DNA of 21,569 bases, taken from JBIKWN01 sp044376365. Lineage in GTDB: Bacteria; Bdellovibrionota_C; UBA2361; JBIKWN01. The translations under genes were made by a program, and so were the position numbers. Below the pieces are notes generated by a model, which was not told the DNA's origin, did no database searches, and saw only the letters and a list, made by a program, of their open reading frames with translations. Shown one piece after another: positions 8,373-16,386 of the stretch. Each line of letters begins with the position of its first letter. The first letter of the stretch is position 1. The stretch is taken from contig JBILLA010000019.1 of assembly GCA_044376365.1 (NCBI GenBank), positions 1-21,569 on the forward strand. Direction: 5' to 3'.

Positions 8373-9848
8373 ATGGTCGATGGTATTCATGCGTTTAAAG
8401 ACGCAGCTAAAAATTTAGAAGTTGTCAAAGCAGTAACCGATGCTTTGGTAAGTTTGCCTGAGCAAGCAAACATAAAACTTGATACTGGTTTCGTGCATAC
8501 TGAGCGTTTAAAACAAGCTCAGGCACGATCGCAGTATATTCGATTTAAAAATCCTGAAGAATATTCCGCTGCGCATGAGCATGCAGGGCTTGTTGATTTT
8601 GAGAACCCTAAAAATTTTGTAGCCGATGCAAAACGTGGCCTGGCGTATCAGCAGCTTCTTGAAAAAACTCTTACGGCGCTTTCGCAACCGATGGCGCATG
8701 GAGAAAAGCCGTCAAGCGACGCAACGTTGATCCATACAACCGTCCTTAATCACCTGGACAAATCCTACTCATCTGAATTTCGTACTATTAAAGCTGAAGC
8801 TCATAAGCGTGAGAGTGGGCTTGCTGAAAATGACCCACTTCGAAAGCTCAATGATGCCTACGATCTACATAAGTCTAATATCGTTGTGCTGTATCAATAT
8901 GACATAGCGCAAGAACTCCTGCGGTTAAAAGCTGATCCGAGTTATCAACAGATATTTGATAAGAATATGGAAAAGCTTGCTCAGATGTATCAAAGTAAGT
9001 TTGAACGTCTTGAGGCAAAGTATCTTCATTCATGGAAGGAGTTACACGGCGAAGCTGTTGTAGCTGTCGTGCCATCACCTGAAGTAAAAAAAGAAAAACC
9101 AGTCGTATCACCAAATCCTGATACGCTTCCTAAAGCAGTAGTTGCAGGCAAAACACCAGTTGTGCCGACTATCTGTCCCGTACCAAGTGTATCAATCCCC
9201 GCAGGAGCAAATCTGAAAGCCGCCGTTGGCTCGGGTCACATACCTACCGTAATCTCGACAGGGAGTTTATCCACGGTGAGCACTCCAGCATCATCACTCA
9301 AAGCTCCGGTTCCTCCATCAATACAGATCGCTCTCAGCACTCCTGTTGCAGTAGCCCCAGCTATTGAAAAAAATGAGGGGGTAGTTGCATCACCAGTAAA
9401 ACTACCAGAGCCGCAACCTCCGCAAGAGCCCATTGAATATCCTGTTTCAATCAGCCGAAGTCCTGTAATCACATTTGCAAAAGAGAGTATTAAGATTGAG
9501 CTTCTTCCCGCAGGTACTGCAAAGCTTTCGATGCCTAACAATTTTTTAATTGAGCTTGCGCCCACAGAAGCGCTTCAGTCTTCCCTTGAACTCAGTGGTC
9601 GACCAGGTGAGAAAGGCCAGCCACTCGCCCTCACAGCTGTAAAGCTTGATTATGATCATATGATGAAGCTTTCTGCCGATAGCTACGCGCTACCACTTGA
9701 AACTACTGATGCGCAGGGTGCGTGCGATAAGGCTCAGGTTATTTTTAAAAAGCAAGGCACAGGGTTCGAGTTAGTTGAAATACGCTTCAGTCAGTTTAAT
9801 GGAGAGCCAAGCTCTGTACTATTAAAAGTAGCACCGAAGCGGACATAA
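8373..9848 (+). CDS. Unknown three-part protein: helical domain, Pro/Val/Ala linker, beta-rich tail
   Basis: I do not recognise this 491-residue protein. The ATG at 8373 has GGAAG seven bases upstream. There is no signal peptide or membrane segment. Residues 1 to about 225 look helical and charged (for example FDKNMEKLAQMYQSKFERLE). Residues about 228-356 form a low-complexity linker very rich in Pro, Val, Ala, Ser and Thr, with many VP, TP and PV pairs. Residues about 357-491 look beta-rich, with alternating strands such as ITFAKESIKIELL and GFELVEIRFSQF. The layout resembles a cytoplasmic scaffold or a protein whose two domains are held apart, but function cannot be inferred. It stands alone, diverging from the run to its left and converging on the Ser-rich gene to its right. 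Confidence 0.8.
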   Translation: MVDGIHAFKDAAKNLEVVKAVTDALVSLPEQANIKLDTGFVHTERLKQAQARSQYIRFKNPEEYSAAHEHAGLVDFENPKNFVADAKRGLAYQQLLEKTLTALSQPMAHGEKPSSDATLIHTTVLNHLDKSYSSEFRTIKAEAHKRESGLAENDPLRKLNDAYDLHKSNIVVLYQYDIAQELLRLKADPSYQQIFDKNMEKLAQMYQSKFERLEAKYLHSWKELHGEAVVAVVPSPEVKKEKPVVSPNPDTLPKAVVAGKTPVVPTICPVPSVSIPAGANLKAAVGSGHIPTVISTGSLSTVSTPASSLKAPVPPSIQIALSTPVAVAPAIEKNEGVVASPVKLPEPQPPQEPIEYPVSISRSPVITFAKESIKIELLPAGTAKLSMPNNFLIELAPTEALQSSLELSGRPGEKGQPLALTAVKLDYDHMMKLSADSYALPLETTDAQGACDKAQVIFKKQGTGFELVEIRFSQFNGEPSSVLLKVAPKRT

Positions 9849-9904
9849 AAATCCCCCCACACGAGCTTCGTATACTCGCTTGCCGTACGTTTTTTAGATC
9901 CTTC

Positions 9905-10258
9905 TTATTGCTCTTCGGTAACTTCTATAACGCTTGTGGTCATATCAGTTGATGCTGCTACATCGGTCGATTGCGGTGCATCGCTGCTTGATGTTTCGCT
10001 AGCGCTATCAGCGGTGTCCTCTTCTTCAGCGCTTGCTGTTTTTAATCCTTGCCCTGCAGAGGCTGAGTAGGTCGACGCACTTGATTTCTGATCTTGCTGA
10101 CCACTTGAAAGCGATACAATGGCAGCAGCGGTATCCTCTTGGGATGCAGTATCTGACGAACTATCATCGCTTGACGCAAGAGCCTGAGCGCTTTGTGATG
10201 TTGATGTCTGTGAAGCTGCGATTGAAACTGATGAAATGCTTAAGCTGTCCGACGCCAT
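9905..10258 (-). CDS. Ser/Ala/Thr-rich acidic disordered protein
   Basis: A 117-residue protein dominated by Ser, Ala, Thr, Asp and Gln, with no cysteine or tryptophan and only one tyrosine. It opens with MASDSLSISSVSIAASQTST and ends in the acidic VIEVTEEQ. Such composition predicts an intrinsically disordered chain. What supports a real gene is the ribosome binding site: AAGGAGG lies five bases before the ATG, the strongest in the window. There is no hydrophobic signal peptide, and the few hydrophobic residues cluster in one short segment, TAAAIVSLSSG (about residues 43-53). It lies downstream of groEL on the same strand, but groEL's intrinsic terminator lies between them, so it probably has its own promoter within 10259-10373. 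Function unknown. Confidence 0.75.
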   Translation of the reverse strand: MASDSLSISSVSIAASQTSTSQSAQALASSDDSSSDTASQEDTAAAIVSLSSGQQDQKSSASTYSASAGQGLKTASAEEEDTADSASETSSSDAPQSTDVAASTDMTTSVIEVTEEQ

Positions 10259-10373
10259 ATATCCTCCTTGAAGAAATCATTTTCTTCCTTATTCTTTGAA
10301 GCATATAGTCGGCAGCTGCTCTGAGCTCTTTATGTTAGGGAACTATTTCTTTTGCTCTATTCAGATATGCATT

Positions 10374-10401
10374 AAAAAAAACGCCCCCTTGCGGGAGCGT
10401 T
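10374..10401 (-). terminator. Intrinsic terminator behind groEL
   Basis: On the minus strand, AACGCTCCC pairs with GGGGGCGTT across a GCAA tetraloop (9-bp stem with one T-G pair, bases 10401-10380) and runs into eight T residues ending at 10374. It lies about 34 nt beyond the groEL stop codon and is a textbook rho-independent terminator for the groES-groEL transcript. Confidence 0.92.
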
Positions 10402-10435
10402 CCTTTGTACGCTGTGTATGACAGCAAGCAGGGAA

Positions 10436-12070
10436 TTACATTCCCATGCCGCCCATACCACCCATACCACCGTGATCATGGCCAGCTTTTTCAGCCTTTG
10501 GGATCTCAGTGATTGCAGCTTCAGTGATGAGCATAAGCCCAGCTACTGATGCAGCATTTTGGAGTGCAGTACGTGTTACCTTGGTTGGGTCGATGATGCC
10601 CGCTTTTACGAGATCTTCGTACTCACCCTTAGCCGCGTTGAATCCATTAGCACCTTTTGAAGAAAGTACTTTATCAACAACAACGGATGGCTCAGCACCA
10701 GCGTTTGCAGCGATCTGTCGAAGTGGCGCCTGGATAGCTTGGATAACAATTCGAGCACCAGCTCTTTGATCATCATTGTCGAACTTAAGAGCTTTGAGTC
10801 TGTCGATTGTACGGATAAGTGCAACACCACCACCAGGTACAACGCCTTCTTCAACAGCTGCGCGAGTTGCGTGGAGCGCATCTTCAACACGAGCTTTCTT
10901 CTCTTTCATCTCAACTTCAGTAGCAGCACCAACATGGATAACTGCAACACCGCCAACGAGTTTCGCAAGACGCTCTTGAAGCTTCTCACGATCATAGTCA
11001 GAAGTTGTTTCTTCGATCTGGTTGCGAATTAGTTGTACGCGACCTTTGATTGCATCTTTCGTACCAGCGCCATCGATAACAGTCGTGTTATCTTTCGTGC
11101 ACACGATTCTTTTTGCCTTACCAAGATCCGCCATAGTGACGTTCTCAAGTTTAAGACCAAGGTCTTCAGTGATGCACTTACCACCAGTAAGAATAGCGAT
11201 GTCTTCGAGCATTGCTTTACGACGATCACCAAAGCCAGGAGCTTTTACTGCACAGATGTTAAGCGTGCCGCGGATCTTGTTTACAACAAGTGTTGCAAGC
11301 GCTTCACCTTCGATATCTTCAGCAATGATAAGGAGTGGCTTACCAGCTTTTGCAACTTGCTCAAGCACTGGAAGAAGATCTTTCATCGCAGAGATTTTCT
11401 TCTCATTGATGAGGATGAGGCAGTTATCGATCTCTGCTTCCATACGGTCTGCATTGGTTGCAAAGTAAGGAGAGAGGTATCCTCTGTCGAACTGCATACC
11501 TTCAACAACTTCAAGCGTTGTCTCAAGGCCTTTTGCTTCTTCAACAGTAATAACGCCTTCCTTGCCAACTTTTTCCATTGCTTCAGCAATGATCTGACCA
11601 ATTTCTGTGTCAGCGTTTGCAGAGATAGTACCAACTTGAGCAATCTCATCTTTACCTTTTGTAGGCTTAGAAAGATCTTTCAACGCTTCAACTGCTTCAC
11701 GAACCGCAGCATCAATACCACGCTTCAATGACATTGGATCATGTCCAGCAGCAACAAGCTTTAAGCCTTCACGATAAATTGCATCAGCTAGAACTGTTGC
11801 AGTTGTTGTACCGTCACCAGCAGCGTCAGAAGTTTTTGAAGCAACTTCTTTGACCATTTGTGCGCCCATGTTTGCGAACTTGTTTTCAAGCTCGATTTCT
11901 TTTGCAACTGTCACACCATCTTTCGTTACTGTTGGAGCACCAAAGCTCTTTTCAATAACAACAACGCGACCTTTAGGACCCATCGTTACGCGAACTGCAT
12001 CTGCAAGAGTTTTAACTCCTTCAAGAATTTGTTCACGAGCTTCAAATCCGAATTCTAATTTTTTAGCCAT
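10436..12070 (-). CDS. groEL: Chaperonin GroEL (60 kDa, Hsp60)
   Basis: A 544-residue chaperonin, the normal length, which forms the double-ring ATP-driven folding chamber in the cytoplasm. It begins with the typical MAKKLEFGFEARE and shows the nucleotide-site sequences TMGPKGR and GDGTTTATVLA, then VEEGVVPGGGVALIR and GLMLITEAAITEIP. It ends in a Gly-Met repeat tail (GGMGGMGGMGM) that lines the cavity floor in typical GroELs. AAGGAAA lies eight bases before the ATG. It follows groES by 40 nt on the same strand and is closed by the intrinsic terminator at 10374-10401. All key parts are intact. Confidence 0.98.
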   Translation of the reverse strand: MAKKLEFGFEAREQILEGVKTLADAVRVTMGPKGRVVVIEKSFGAPTVTKDGVTVAKEIELENKFANMGAQMVKEVASKTSDAAGDGTTTATVLADAIYREGLKLVAAGHDPMSLKRGIDAAVREAVEALKDLSKPTKGKDEIAQVGTISANADTEIGQIIAEAMEKVGKEGVITVEEAKGLETTLEVVEGMQFDRGYLSPYFATNADRMEAEIDNCLILINEKKISAMKDLLPVLEQVAKAGKPLLIIAEDIEGEALATLVVNKIRGTLNICAVKAPGFGDRRKAMLEDIAILTGGKCITEDLGLKLENVTMADLGKAKRIVCTKDNTTVIDGAGTKDAIKGRVQLIRNQIEETTSDYDREKLQERLAKLVGGVAVIHVGAATEVEMKEKKARVEDALHATRAAVEEGVVPGGGVALIRTIDRLKALKFDNDDQRAGARIVIQAIQAPLRQIAANAGAEPSVVVDKVLSSKGANGFNAAKGEYEDLVKAGIIDPTKVTRTALQNAASVAGLMLITEAAITEIPKAEKAGHDHGGMGGMGGMGM

Positions 12071-12110
12071 GTAAAATTTTCCTTACTATAAATGAAAAAC
12101 AATCTGTTAC

Positions 12111-12413
12111 TTAGTCAACCACAACGCCAAGCACATCATCTTCGCGCATGATGAGGTAGTCGTTACCATCGATCTTAATTTCAGTACCAGCGTACTTACC
12201 GAAGAGGATTTTATCGCCTTCTTTGAGGTCAACGGGACGAATAGTGCCGTCTTCGTGGACTTTTCCTTTTCCAACTGCAATGACTTTGCCCTGTTGTGGC
12301 TTTTCTTTCGCAGTCTCAGGAATGTAGAGACCAGAAGCAGTTTTTTCTTCTCCTTCAAGTCGCTCTACGATTAGTCTGTCCTGTAGGGGACGGATCTTCG
12401 CTTTTTTACTCAT
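12111..12413 (-). CDS. groES: Co-chaperonin GroES (10 kDa)
   Basis: A 100-residue protein, close to the usual 94-100. It forms the heptameric lid of the GroEL chamber. Recognisable segments are IRPLQDRLIVERLE near the start, the mobile loop EEKTASGLYIPETAKEKPQ (about 23-41), and KEGDKILFGKYAGTEIKIDG followed by YLIMREDDVLGVV. The ATG at 12413 is chosen because AAGGAG lies nine bases upstream. The frame is open six codons further to a TTG (12431), but that start would place the ribosome binding site inside the gene. It is first in the groES-groEL operon. No CIRCE operator is visible upstream. Confidence 0.97.
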   Translation of the reverse strand: MSKKAKIRPLQDRLIVERLEGEEKTASGLYIPETAKEKPQQGKVIAVGKGKVHEDGTIRPVDLKEGDKILFGKYAGTEIKIDGNDYLIMREDDVLGVVVD

Positions 12414-12614
12414 ACCGTATTTCTCCTTCAATAATGGTATTTCTTAAATAAATTCAATAACTTAGAATCGAGCTGTCTTCTCGTTAGCGTCTCTTGGCGA
12501 GGAGCTTACGGAGAAAGTCGTTAGGGATTCCCGATTCCGGTCGGACATATACTCATGCTGAGCCAGAATTTCAAGGGCAGGGCAGTATATATTTGCGATT
12601 CCGAAGAGTTTATC
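12414..12614. promoter_or_regulatory. Divergent control region between groES and the serine-hydrolase-like gene
   Basis: This 201-bp stretch must carry the promoters of groES (minus) and of the plus-strand unit. It contains the groES ribosome binding site (AAGGAG, 12422-12427). A possible plus-strand -10 box, TATACT (12548-12553), lacks a good -35. TCGTTAG is repeated directly at 12481-12487 and 12518-12524. The CIRCE repeat (TTAGCACTC-N9-GAGTGCTAA) and a good sigma-32 pair are not visible, so heat-shock control here, if any, uses another signal. Confidence 0.45.
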
Positions 12615-13796
12615 ATGTCATCTATGGGAAACGCCGCAACTGTCTCGACGCACGAGAACTATTCTTCTGACTTGTATGCTATTTTAGACAGAGCGGTTAA
12701 GGATTCCTATGCGCCATCCTTCTCGGCAATGGTGGTCAAAGACAATAATGTCGTGGCGAAAGCTGCCGCAGGTCTTGCCTCCCGTAGTATCGACAGTGGT
12801 GGATCGCTTGGTGATATTAGTGCTACGACCGAGACGGTCTACGATATTTCAGAGCTCACACAGCTGCTGGTAACCGTGCCGCTTCTGATGTTGATGGTGC
12901 AAGAGGGCAAGCTTGATTTAAATCATCGTGTGTCTCGATATCTTCCAAGTTTTAACGTCCTTGGAAAATCAACTGTTACCATCGGTCATTTACTTTCTCA
13001 TACAAGTGGCTTGCCTTCTCAAGTGTCGTTTTATGAAGCGCTCTATTCTGAGCATGGGCAAGCCGCGCTTGGTCTTGTCTCAGGAAAAGGTGCTCGTGAT
13101 TTTATTCTGCACACAATTATGCGCAGTGGGCTGAAATACCCATCTGAGAGTAAGCAAAGTTATAGTGAGCAAAACTTTATTTTGCTTGGCGCTATTATCG
13201 AGCTGCTCACAGGCATGACCCTTGAGAAAGCTGCGCAAAAGTTTATTTTTAAACCGCTGAATCTGCGTTCAACGAGCTTTATTGATATATCATTGCTGCG
13301 TCGACGTGGGTTGCAAACAAGACATGAAATGATCGCTGCAACGGATGTATGTCCACGACGTGATAAACTTGCTTGGGGCGAAGTGTTCGATGAGACCTCT
13401 TTTGTTATGGGTGGTATCTCTGGTCATGCAGGACTCTTTTCGACTGCAAGTGATATCGCTGTTCTTTGTGCAGAATTTGTTGCGGCTGCTGCTGGAAAAT
13501 CCGCCTTGCTCTCGCGCTCAGTCATGAGAACCTTTGTTGAAGGTGGTACCTTTTCAATTCCAACATCATATCGATTTGGTTTTGATAGTCCTTCCCGTGA
13601 GAATGGTATGAGTGAATCTGGTTTGTCACCGATGAGTGTTGGCATCACCAGTGCAACAGGCTGTGCAGCATGGATTGACCTTGAACAGAATCTGGCTATC
13701 GTGTTACTCGCCAATAAAATAGATTCGTCACGAACGAATCGAAAACTGCTGAGTGTACGACATGAAATCGTACGGCTCGCCAAATCGAGAGTGTAA
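12615..13796 (+). CDS. Beta-lactamase/class C-fold serine hydrolase homologue lacking the SxxK nucleophile
   Basis: This protein (393 residues from the ATG at 12615) has the fold of the class C beta-lactamase, EstB and PBP4* family, whose active members use Ser-x-x-Lys, Tyr-x-Asn/Asp and His/Lys-x-Gly motifs. Family landmarks are LDLNHRVSRYLPSF, IGHLLSHTSGLP, YSEQNFILLGAIIELLTGM and the late motif SGHAGLFSTASDIAVL. The expected nucleophile helix (usually like DLASLTKVVAT) reads DISELTQLLVT. Ser and Lys of SxxK are thus Glu and Gln (residues 80 and 83 of this start), while the Tyr and HAG motifs remain. Hydrolysis by the usual route should be lost, though fold and perhaps ligand binding are kept. 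No signal peptide is obvious. GAAGAG lies six bases before the chosen ATG; a longer frame opens at an ATG at 12555. prfA follows after 7 nt. Confidence 0.82.
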   Translation: MSSMGNAATVSTHENYSSDLYAILDRAVKDSYAPSFSAMVVKDNNVVAKAAAGLASRSIDSGGSLGDISATTETVYDISELTQLLVTVPLLMLMVQEGKLDLNHRVSRYLPSFNVLGKSTVTIGHLLSHTSGLPSQVSFYEALYSEHGQAALGLVSGKGARDFILHTIMRSGLKYPSESKQSYSEQNFILLGAIIELLTGMTLEKAAQKFIFKPLNLRSTSFIDISLLRRRGLQTRHEMIAATDVCPRRDKLAWGEVFDETSFVMGGISGHAGLFSTASDIAVLCAEFVAAAAGKSALLSRSVMRTFVEGGTFSIPTSYRFGFDSPSRENGMSESGLSPMSVGITSATGCAAWIDLEQNLAIVLLANKIDSSRTNRKLLSVRHEIVRLAKSRV

Positions 13797-13803
13797 TCAA
13801 ACT

Positions 13804-14877
13804 ATGTGGGATCGTCTTCGAGAAGTCGAACAAAGGTTCGAAGAGCTTGCGTTAATGTTAACGCAGCCTGAAATTATTATGAATCGAGAGCTTTTTTCTC
13901 GATACTCAAAAGAGCATAAAGATCTGACAGAGCTTGTTGCAACGTTTCGTTCATACAATAAAGCGAAAGAAGAGCTTGCAGGAAGTAGAGAGCTTATCAA
14001 TGCAGAGAAAGACGATGAGCTGCGTGGTATGGCAGAAGAGGAAGCAAAGCTTCTTGAAGGAGAGCTCGAAGGGCTTGAAAGCAAACTCCAGATTTTGCTG
14101 CTTCCAAAAGATCCGAATGATGACAAGAACGTTATCCTTGAGATTCGTGCAGGTGCTGGTGGTGATGAATCGGGCATTTTTGCAGGTGAATTATTGCGGC
14201 TCTATACACGCTATGCTGAGAACCAAAAGTGGAAGATTGAGCTTCTTTCCACAAGTCATGCTGATGCTGGTGGCTACAAAGAAGTTGTCGCCATGATCAC
14301 AGGGCAGGGGGCATTTAGTCGTCTTAAGTATGAGCGTGGCGTGCACCGAGTGCAGCGTGTTCCTGCAACTGAGTCGCAAGGACGAATTCATACCTCGACG
14401 GTGACTGTTGCCGTCTTACCTGAAGCAGAAGATGTAGAACTCCATATCGATAATAAAGATCTGCAGATTGATGTATACCGTGCATCAGGAGCTGGTGGTC
14501 AGCACGTCAATACAACGGATTCTGCTGTGCGAATCACACATATACCTACCGGTATTGTTGTTGCGATGCAGGATGAGCGCAGTCAGCACAAGAATAAAGA
14601 GAAAGCGATGCGTGTTTTGCGTGCACGTTTGCTTGAAGCACAGGAAGAAAAGCTCAATGCAGAGCGCCGTGATGATAGACGTTCACAAGTTGGCACAGGA
14701 GATCGCTCTGAGAAAATACGAACGTACAATTTTCCTCAGAGCCGTGTGACGGATCATCGTATTGGTCTTTCGCTGTACTCAATTGACGCCATAATGAATG
14801 GTGATCTTGATCAACTCATTGAGCCTGCAGTTGCTTATTTCCAAACAGAAGCATTGAAAGAAAGTCTTGCAAATTGA
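13804..14877 (+). CDS. prfA: Peptide chain release factor 1 (RF1)
   Basis: A 357-residue class I release factor that reads UAA and UAG stop codons and triggers peptide release on the ribosome. The ATG at 13804 (MWDRLREVEQRFEEL) gives the normal N terminus; the frame upstream to 13753 overlaps the previous gene and does not fit the family. RF1 identity rests on the tripeptide PAT (187-189, in RVPATESQGRIHTS), which replaces the SPF of RF2. The catalytic GGQ (231-233, in GAGGQHVNTTDS) is intact, as is IRAGAGGDES (114-123). It starts 7 nt after the serine-hydrolase-like gene and ends in a 4-nt overlap with prmC, which encodes the enzyme that methylates the GGQ glutamine. Confidence 0.97.
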   Translation: MWDRLREVEQRFEELALMLTQPEIIMNRELFSRYSKEHKDLTELVATFRSYNKAKEELAGSRELINAEKDDELRGMAEEEAKLLEGELEGLESKLQILLLPKDPNDDKNVILEIRAGAGGDESGIFAGELLRLYTRYAENQKWKIELLSTSHADAGGYKEVVAMITGQGAFSRLKYERGVHRVQRVPATESQGRIHTSTVTVAVLPEAEDVELHIDNKDLQIDVYRASGAGGQHVNTTDSAVRITHIPTGIVVAMQDERSQHKNKEKAMRVLRARLLEAQEEKLNAERRDDRRSQVGTGDRSEKIRTYNFPQSRVTDHRIGLSLYSIDAIMNGDLDQLIEPAVAYFQTEALKESLAN

Positions 14878-15767
14878 GGTCGATTAAAACGCTCCTTCAG
14901 TCTGGCAGTACCTTGCTCCAACAAGTTTCAGAGACACCTCGCCTTGACGCAGAGCTATTGCTTGCTGCCTTGTCAAAAAAAGATCGAGTCTGGTTACTGG
15001 CGCACAGTGATGAATTGCTTGCGGAGGATCTGAATGCTGCATTTGACCAAGCAATCGATCGTCGCGCTCGCCATGAGCCTCTTGCGTATATTATTGGTCA
15101 TAAGTTTTTTTGGGAGTCTCAGTTTCGCGTGACACCAGCAGTGCTTATTCCGCGACCCGAAACTGAAATGCTTGTTGAGCAAGCTCTAGCTTTTGCAGAG
15201 CAGCATGCGCGTATCCATCAGCGACCACTTGCGGTGCTTGACCTTGGAACAGGCAGCGGTTGTATCGGTATCAGTGTTGCGCTTGAGCTTGAGAAAAGAC
15301 AGATCCCATTGCAGCAATTGATTCTCGCCGATATATCGCCAGATGCACTTGCAGTGGCACAGGAGAATGCAGATCTGATTTTGCCTGCGACTTGTCGCGC
15401 CCGTGTCAGTACTGTCGTTTCAGATTGGTTCCAAGCAGTAGAGGGGCACTTTGATATTATTCTTTCAAACCCTCCTTATATTGCGCGTGACGATACAAGA
15501 GTATATCCAGGTGCCCAGTATGAACCACAGCACGCACTCTATGCTGATGATATACAAGCAGGCAGTGGGCTTGCTGCAGTTGAACAAATTATACGTGGTG
15601 CTGCTGCACATCTTGCACCAGATGGTGTTGTGATGATTGAGTGCGGCGACCTACAAGCGCAGAATATTCAAAGAGTCGCAGAGCAACATCATTACACTGC
15701 TCGCAGCTACACTGATCTGAGTGGCAAAGAACGGGGCGTCATATTCACACGCACAGCGCCTCTGTAA
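14874..15767 (+). CDS. prmC: Release factor glutamine N5-methyltransferase PrmC (HemK)
   Basis: A 297-residue SAM-dependent methyltransferase that methylates the glutamine of the GGQ motif in release factors. The N-terminal helical domain (about 1-80) includes RLDAELLLAALSKKDRVWLL and EPLAYIIGHKFFW. The catalytic domain shows VLIPRPETEMLVE (90-102), the SAM loop LDLGTGSGCIGISVALE (122-138), and NPPYIARDD (199-207), the NPPY that holds the target glutamine. Start is a TTG at 14874 whose last bases overlap the prfA stop (TTGA), so translation is coupled. No ATG lies near the N-terminal domain, making TTG the only sensible start. Its 3' end overlaps an opposite-strand unknown gene by 23 bp. Confidence 0.95.
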   Translation: MRSIKTLLQSGSTLLQQVSETPRLDAELLLAALSKKDRVWLLAHSDELLAEDLNAAFDQAIDRRARHEPLAYIIGHKFFWESQFRVTPAVLIPRPETEMLVEQALAFAEQHARIHQRPLAVLDLGTGSGCIGISVALELEKRQIPLQQLILADISPDALAVAQENADLILPATCRARVSTVVSDWFQAVEGHFDIILSNPPYIARDDTRVYPGAQYEPQHALYADDIQAGSGLAAVEQIIRGAAAHLAPDGVVMIECGDLQAQNIQRVAEQHHYTARSYTDLSGKERGVIFTRTAPL

Positions 15768-16386
15768 GCGCTTTCCAGCACGCAGTTGCTTGAATAGGAC
15801 TTTCATCAGGATGTGCAATCTGCGATCCGCCAAAGCGAGTAGAGAGCCTGTATGCACTATCATCTTTTCGTATCGTGGCATAAAAAAAATCGTCAATCGA
15901 CGGCGCAAAGCCAAGCCAAGAGAAATAGTGAGCGACGATCCACTCAAGATTAAGTCGGCAAGTGTCTAGTACAAAATGATCTTGAGCCAATAGTGCTTGG
16001 ATATGTTGCTCCGCTAAGCCGTCGTAGAGCGGAATGATGTCGCGGTGCACTTTCAAAGTAATAGAAAAAAGATACTGCCCACGTTTTTTACAACCAGCAT
16101 AGGTTGACAGAAGACGAACTTCGACAGGTTCAGGTTGATCATCATCAAGTAAGAGCGAACCTGAGCAGAAAAATATCTCATGCGCATTGAGCCCCTGAAT
16201 GTTAACGACAAATTCAGGTGCTTTCGCAAGTTCTGTTATCTGTGCTGCCACATGAAAGAGTTTCAGAGCTGCCTGGGATGCTTGTGTGGCAGTAAGAGAA
16301 GCGCTGCTTGAGCCCTCGGTGCGGTAGAGCGAAGAGAATATCTTCTTGTGGCGGCTGTATGGGAGGGAGGAAGGGTGAGTCGTCAT
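15745..16386 (-). CDS. Unknown protein, convergent with prmC
   Basis: I do not recognise this 213-residue protein. The ATG at 16386 has no clear ribosome binding site. It appears soluble: no signal peptide, no membrane segment. The first 40 residues are polar and Ser-rich (RTEGSSSASLTATQAS). The middle looks like strands (EFVVNIQGLNAHEIFFCSGS, then GQYLFSITLKVH). The C-terminal third has aromatic-rich motifs: LNLEWIVAHYFSWLGFAPSI, DDFFYATIRKDDSAYRLS and STRFGGSQIAHPDES. The density of uncommon residues such as Trp, Cys and His and the even codon use support a real gene. It overlaps the end of prmC by 23 bp on the opposite strand, and diverges from the Tad operon 148 bp away. Function unknown. 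Confidence 0.72.
   Translation of the reverse strand: MTTHPSSLPYSRHKKIFSSLYRTEGSSSASLTATQASQAALKLFHVAAQITELAKAPEFVVNIQGLNAHEIFFCSGSLLLDDDQPEPVEVRLLSTYAGCKKRGQYLFSITLKVHRDIIPLYDGLAEQHIQALLAQDHFVLDTCRLNLEWIVAHYFSWLGFAPSIDDFFYATIRKDDSAYRLSTRFGGSQIAHPDESPIQATACWKALTEALCV

Noticed and set aside
9849..9904. Possible bidirectional terminator between the two convergent genes
   Set aside because: Only 4-bp stems (for example CGTA/TACG before a T run) can be drawn, too weak to call.
11022..11731. Long plus-strand open frames (148 and 232 codons) antisense to groEL
   Set aside because: They are mirror frames of a highly conserved, strongly codon-biased gene; no ribosome binding site and no recognisable protein content.
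12432..12560. CIRCE operator upstream of groES
   Set aside because: Searched by eye for TTAGCACTC and GAGTGCTAA on both strands; neither arm is present.
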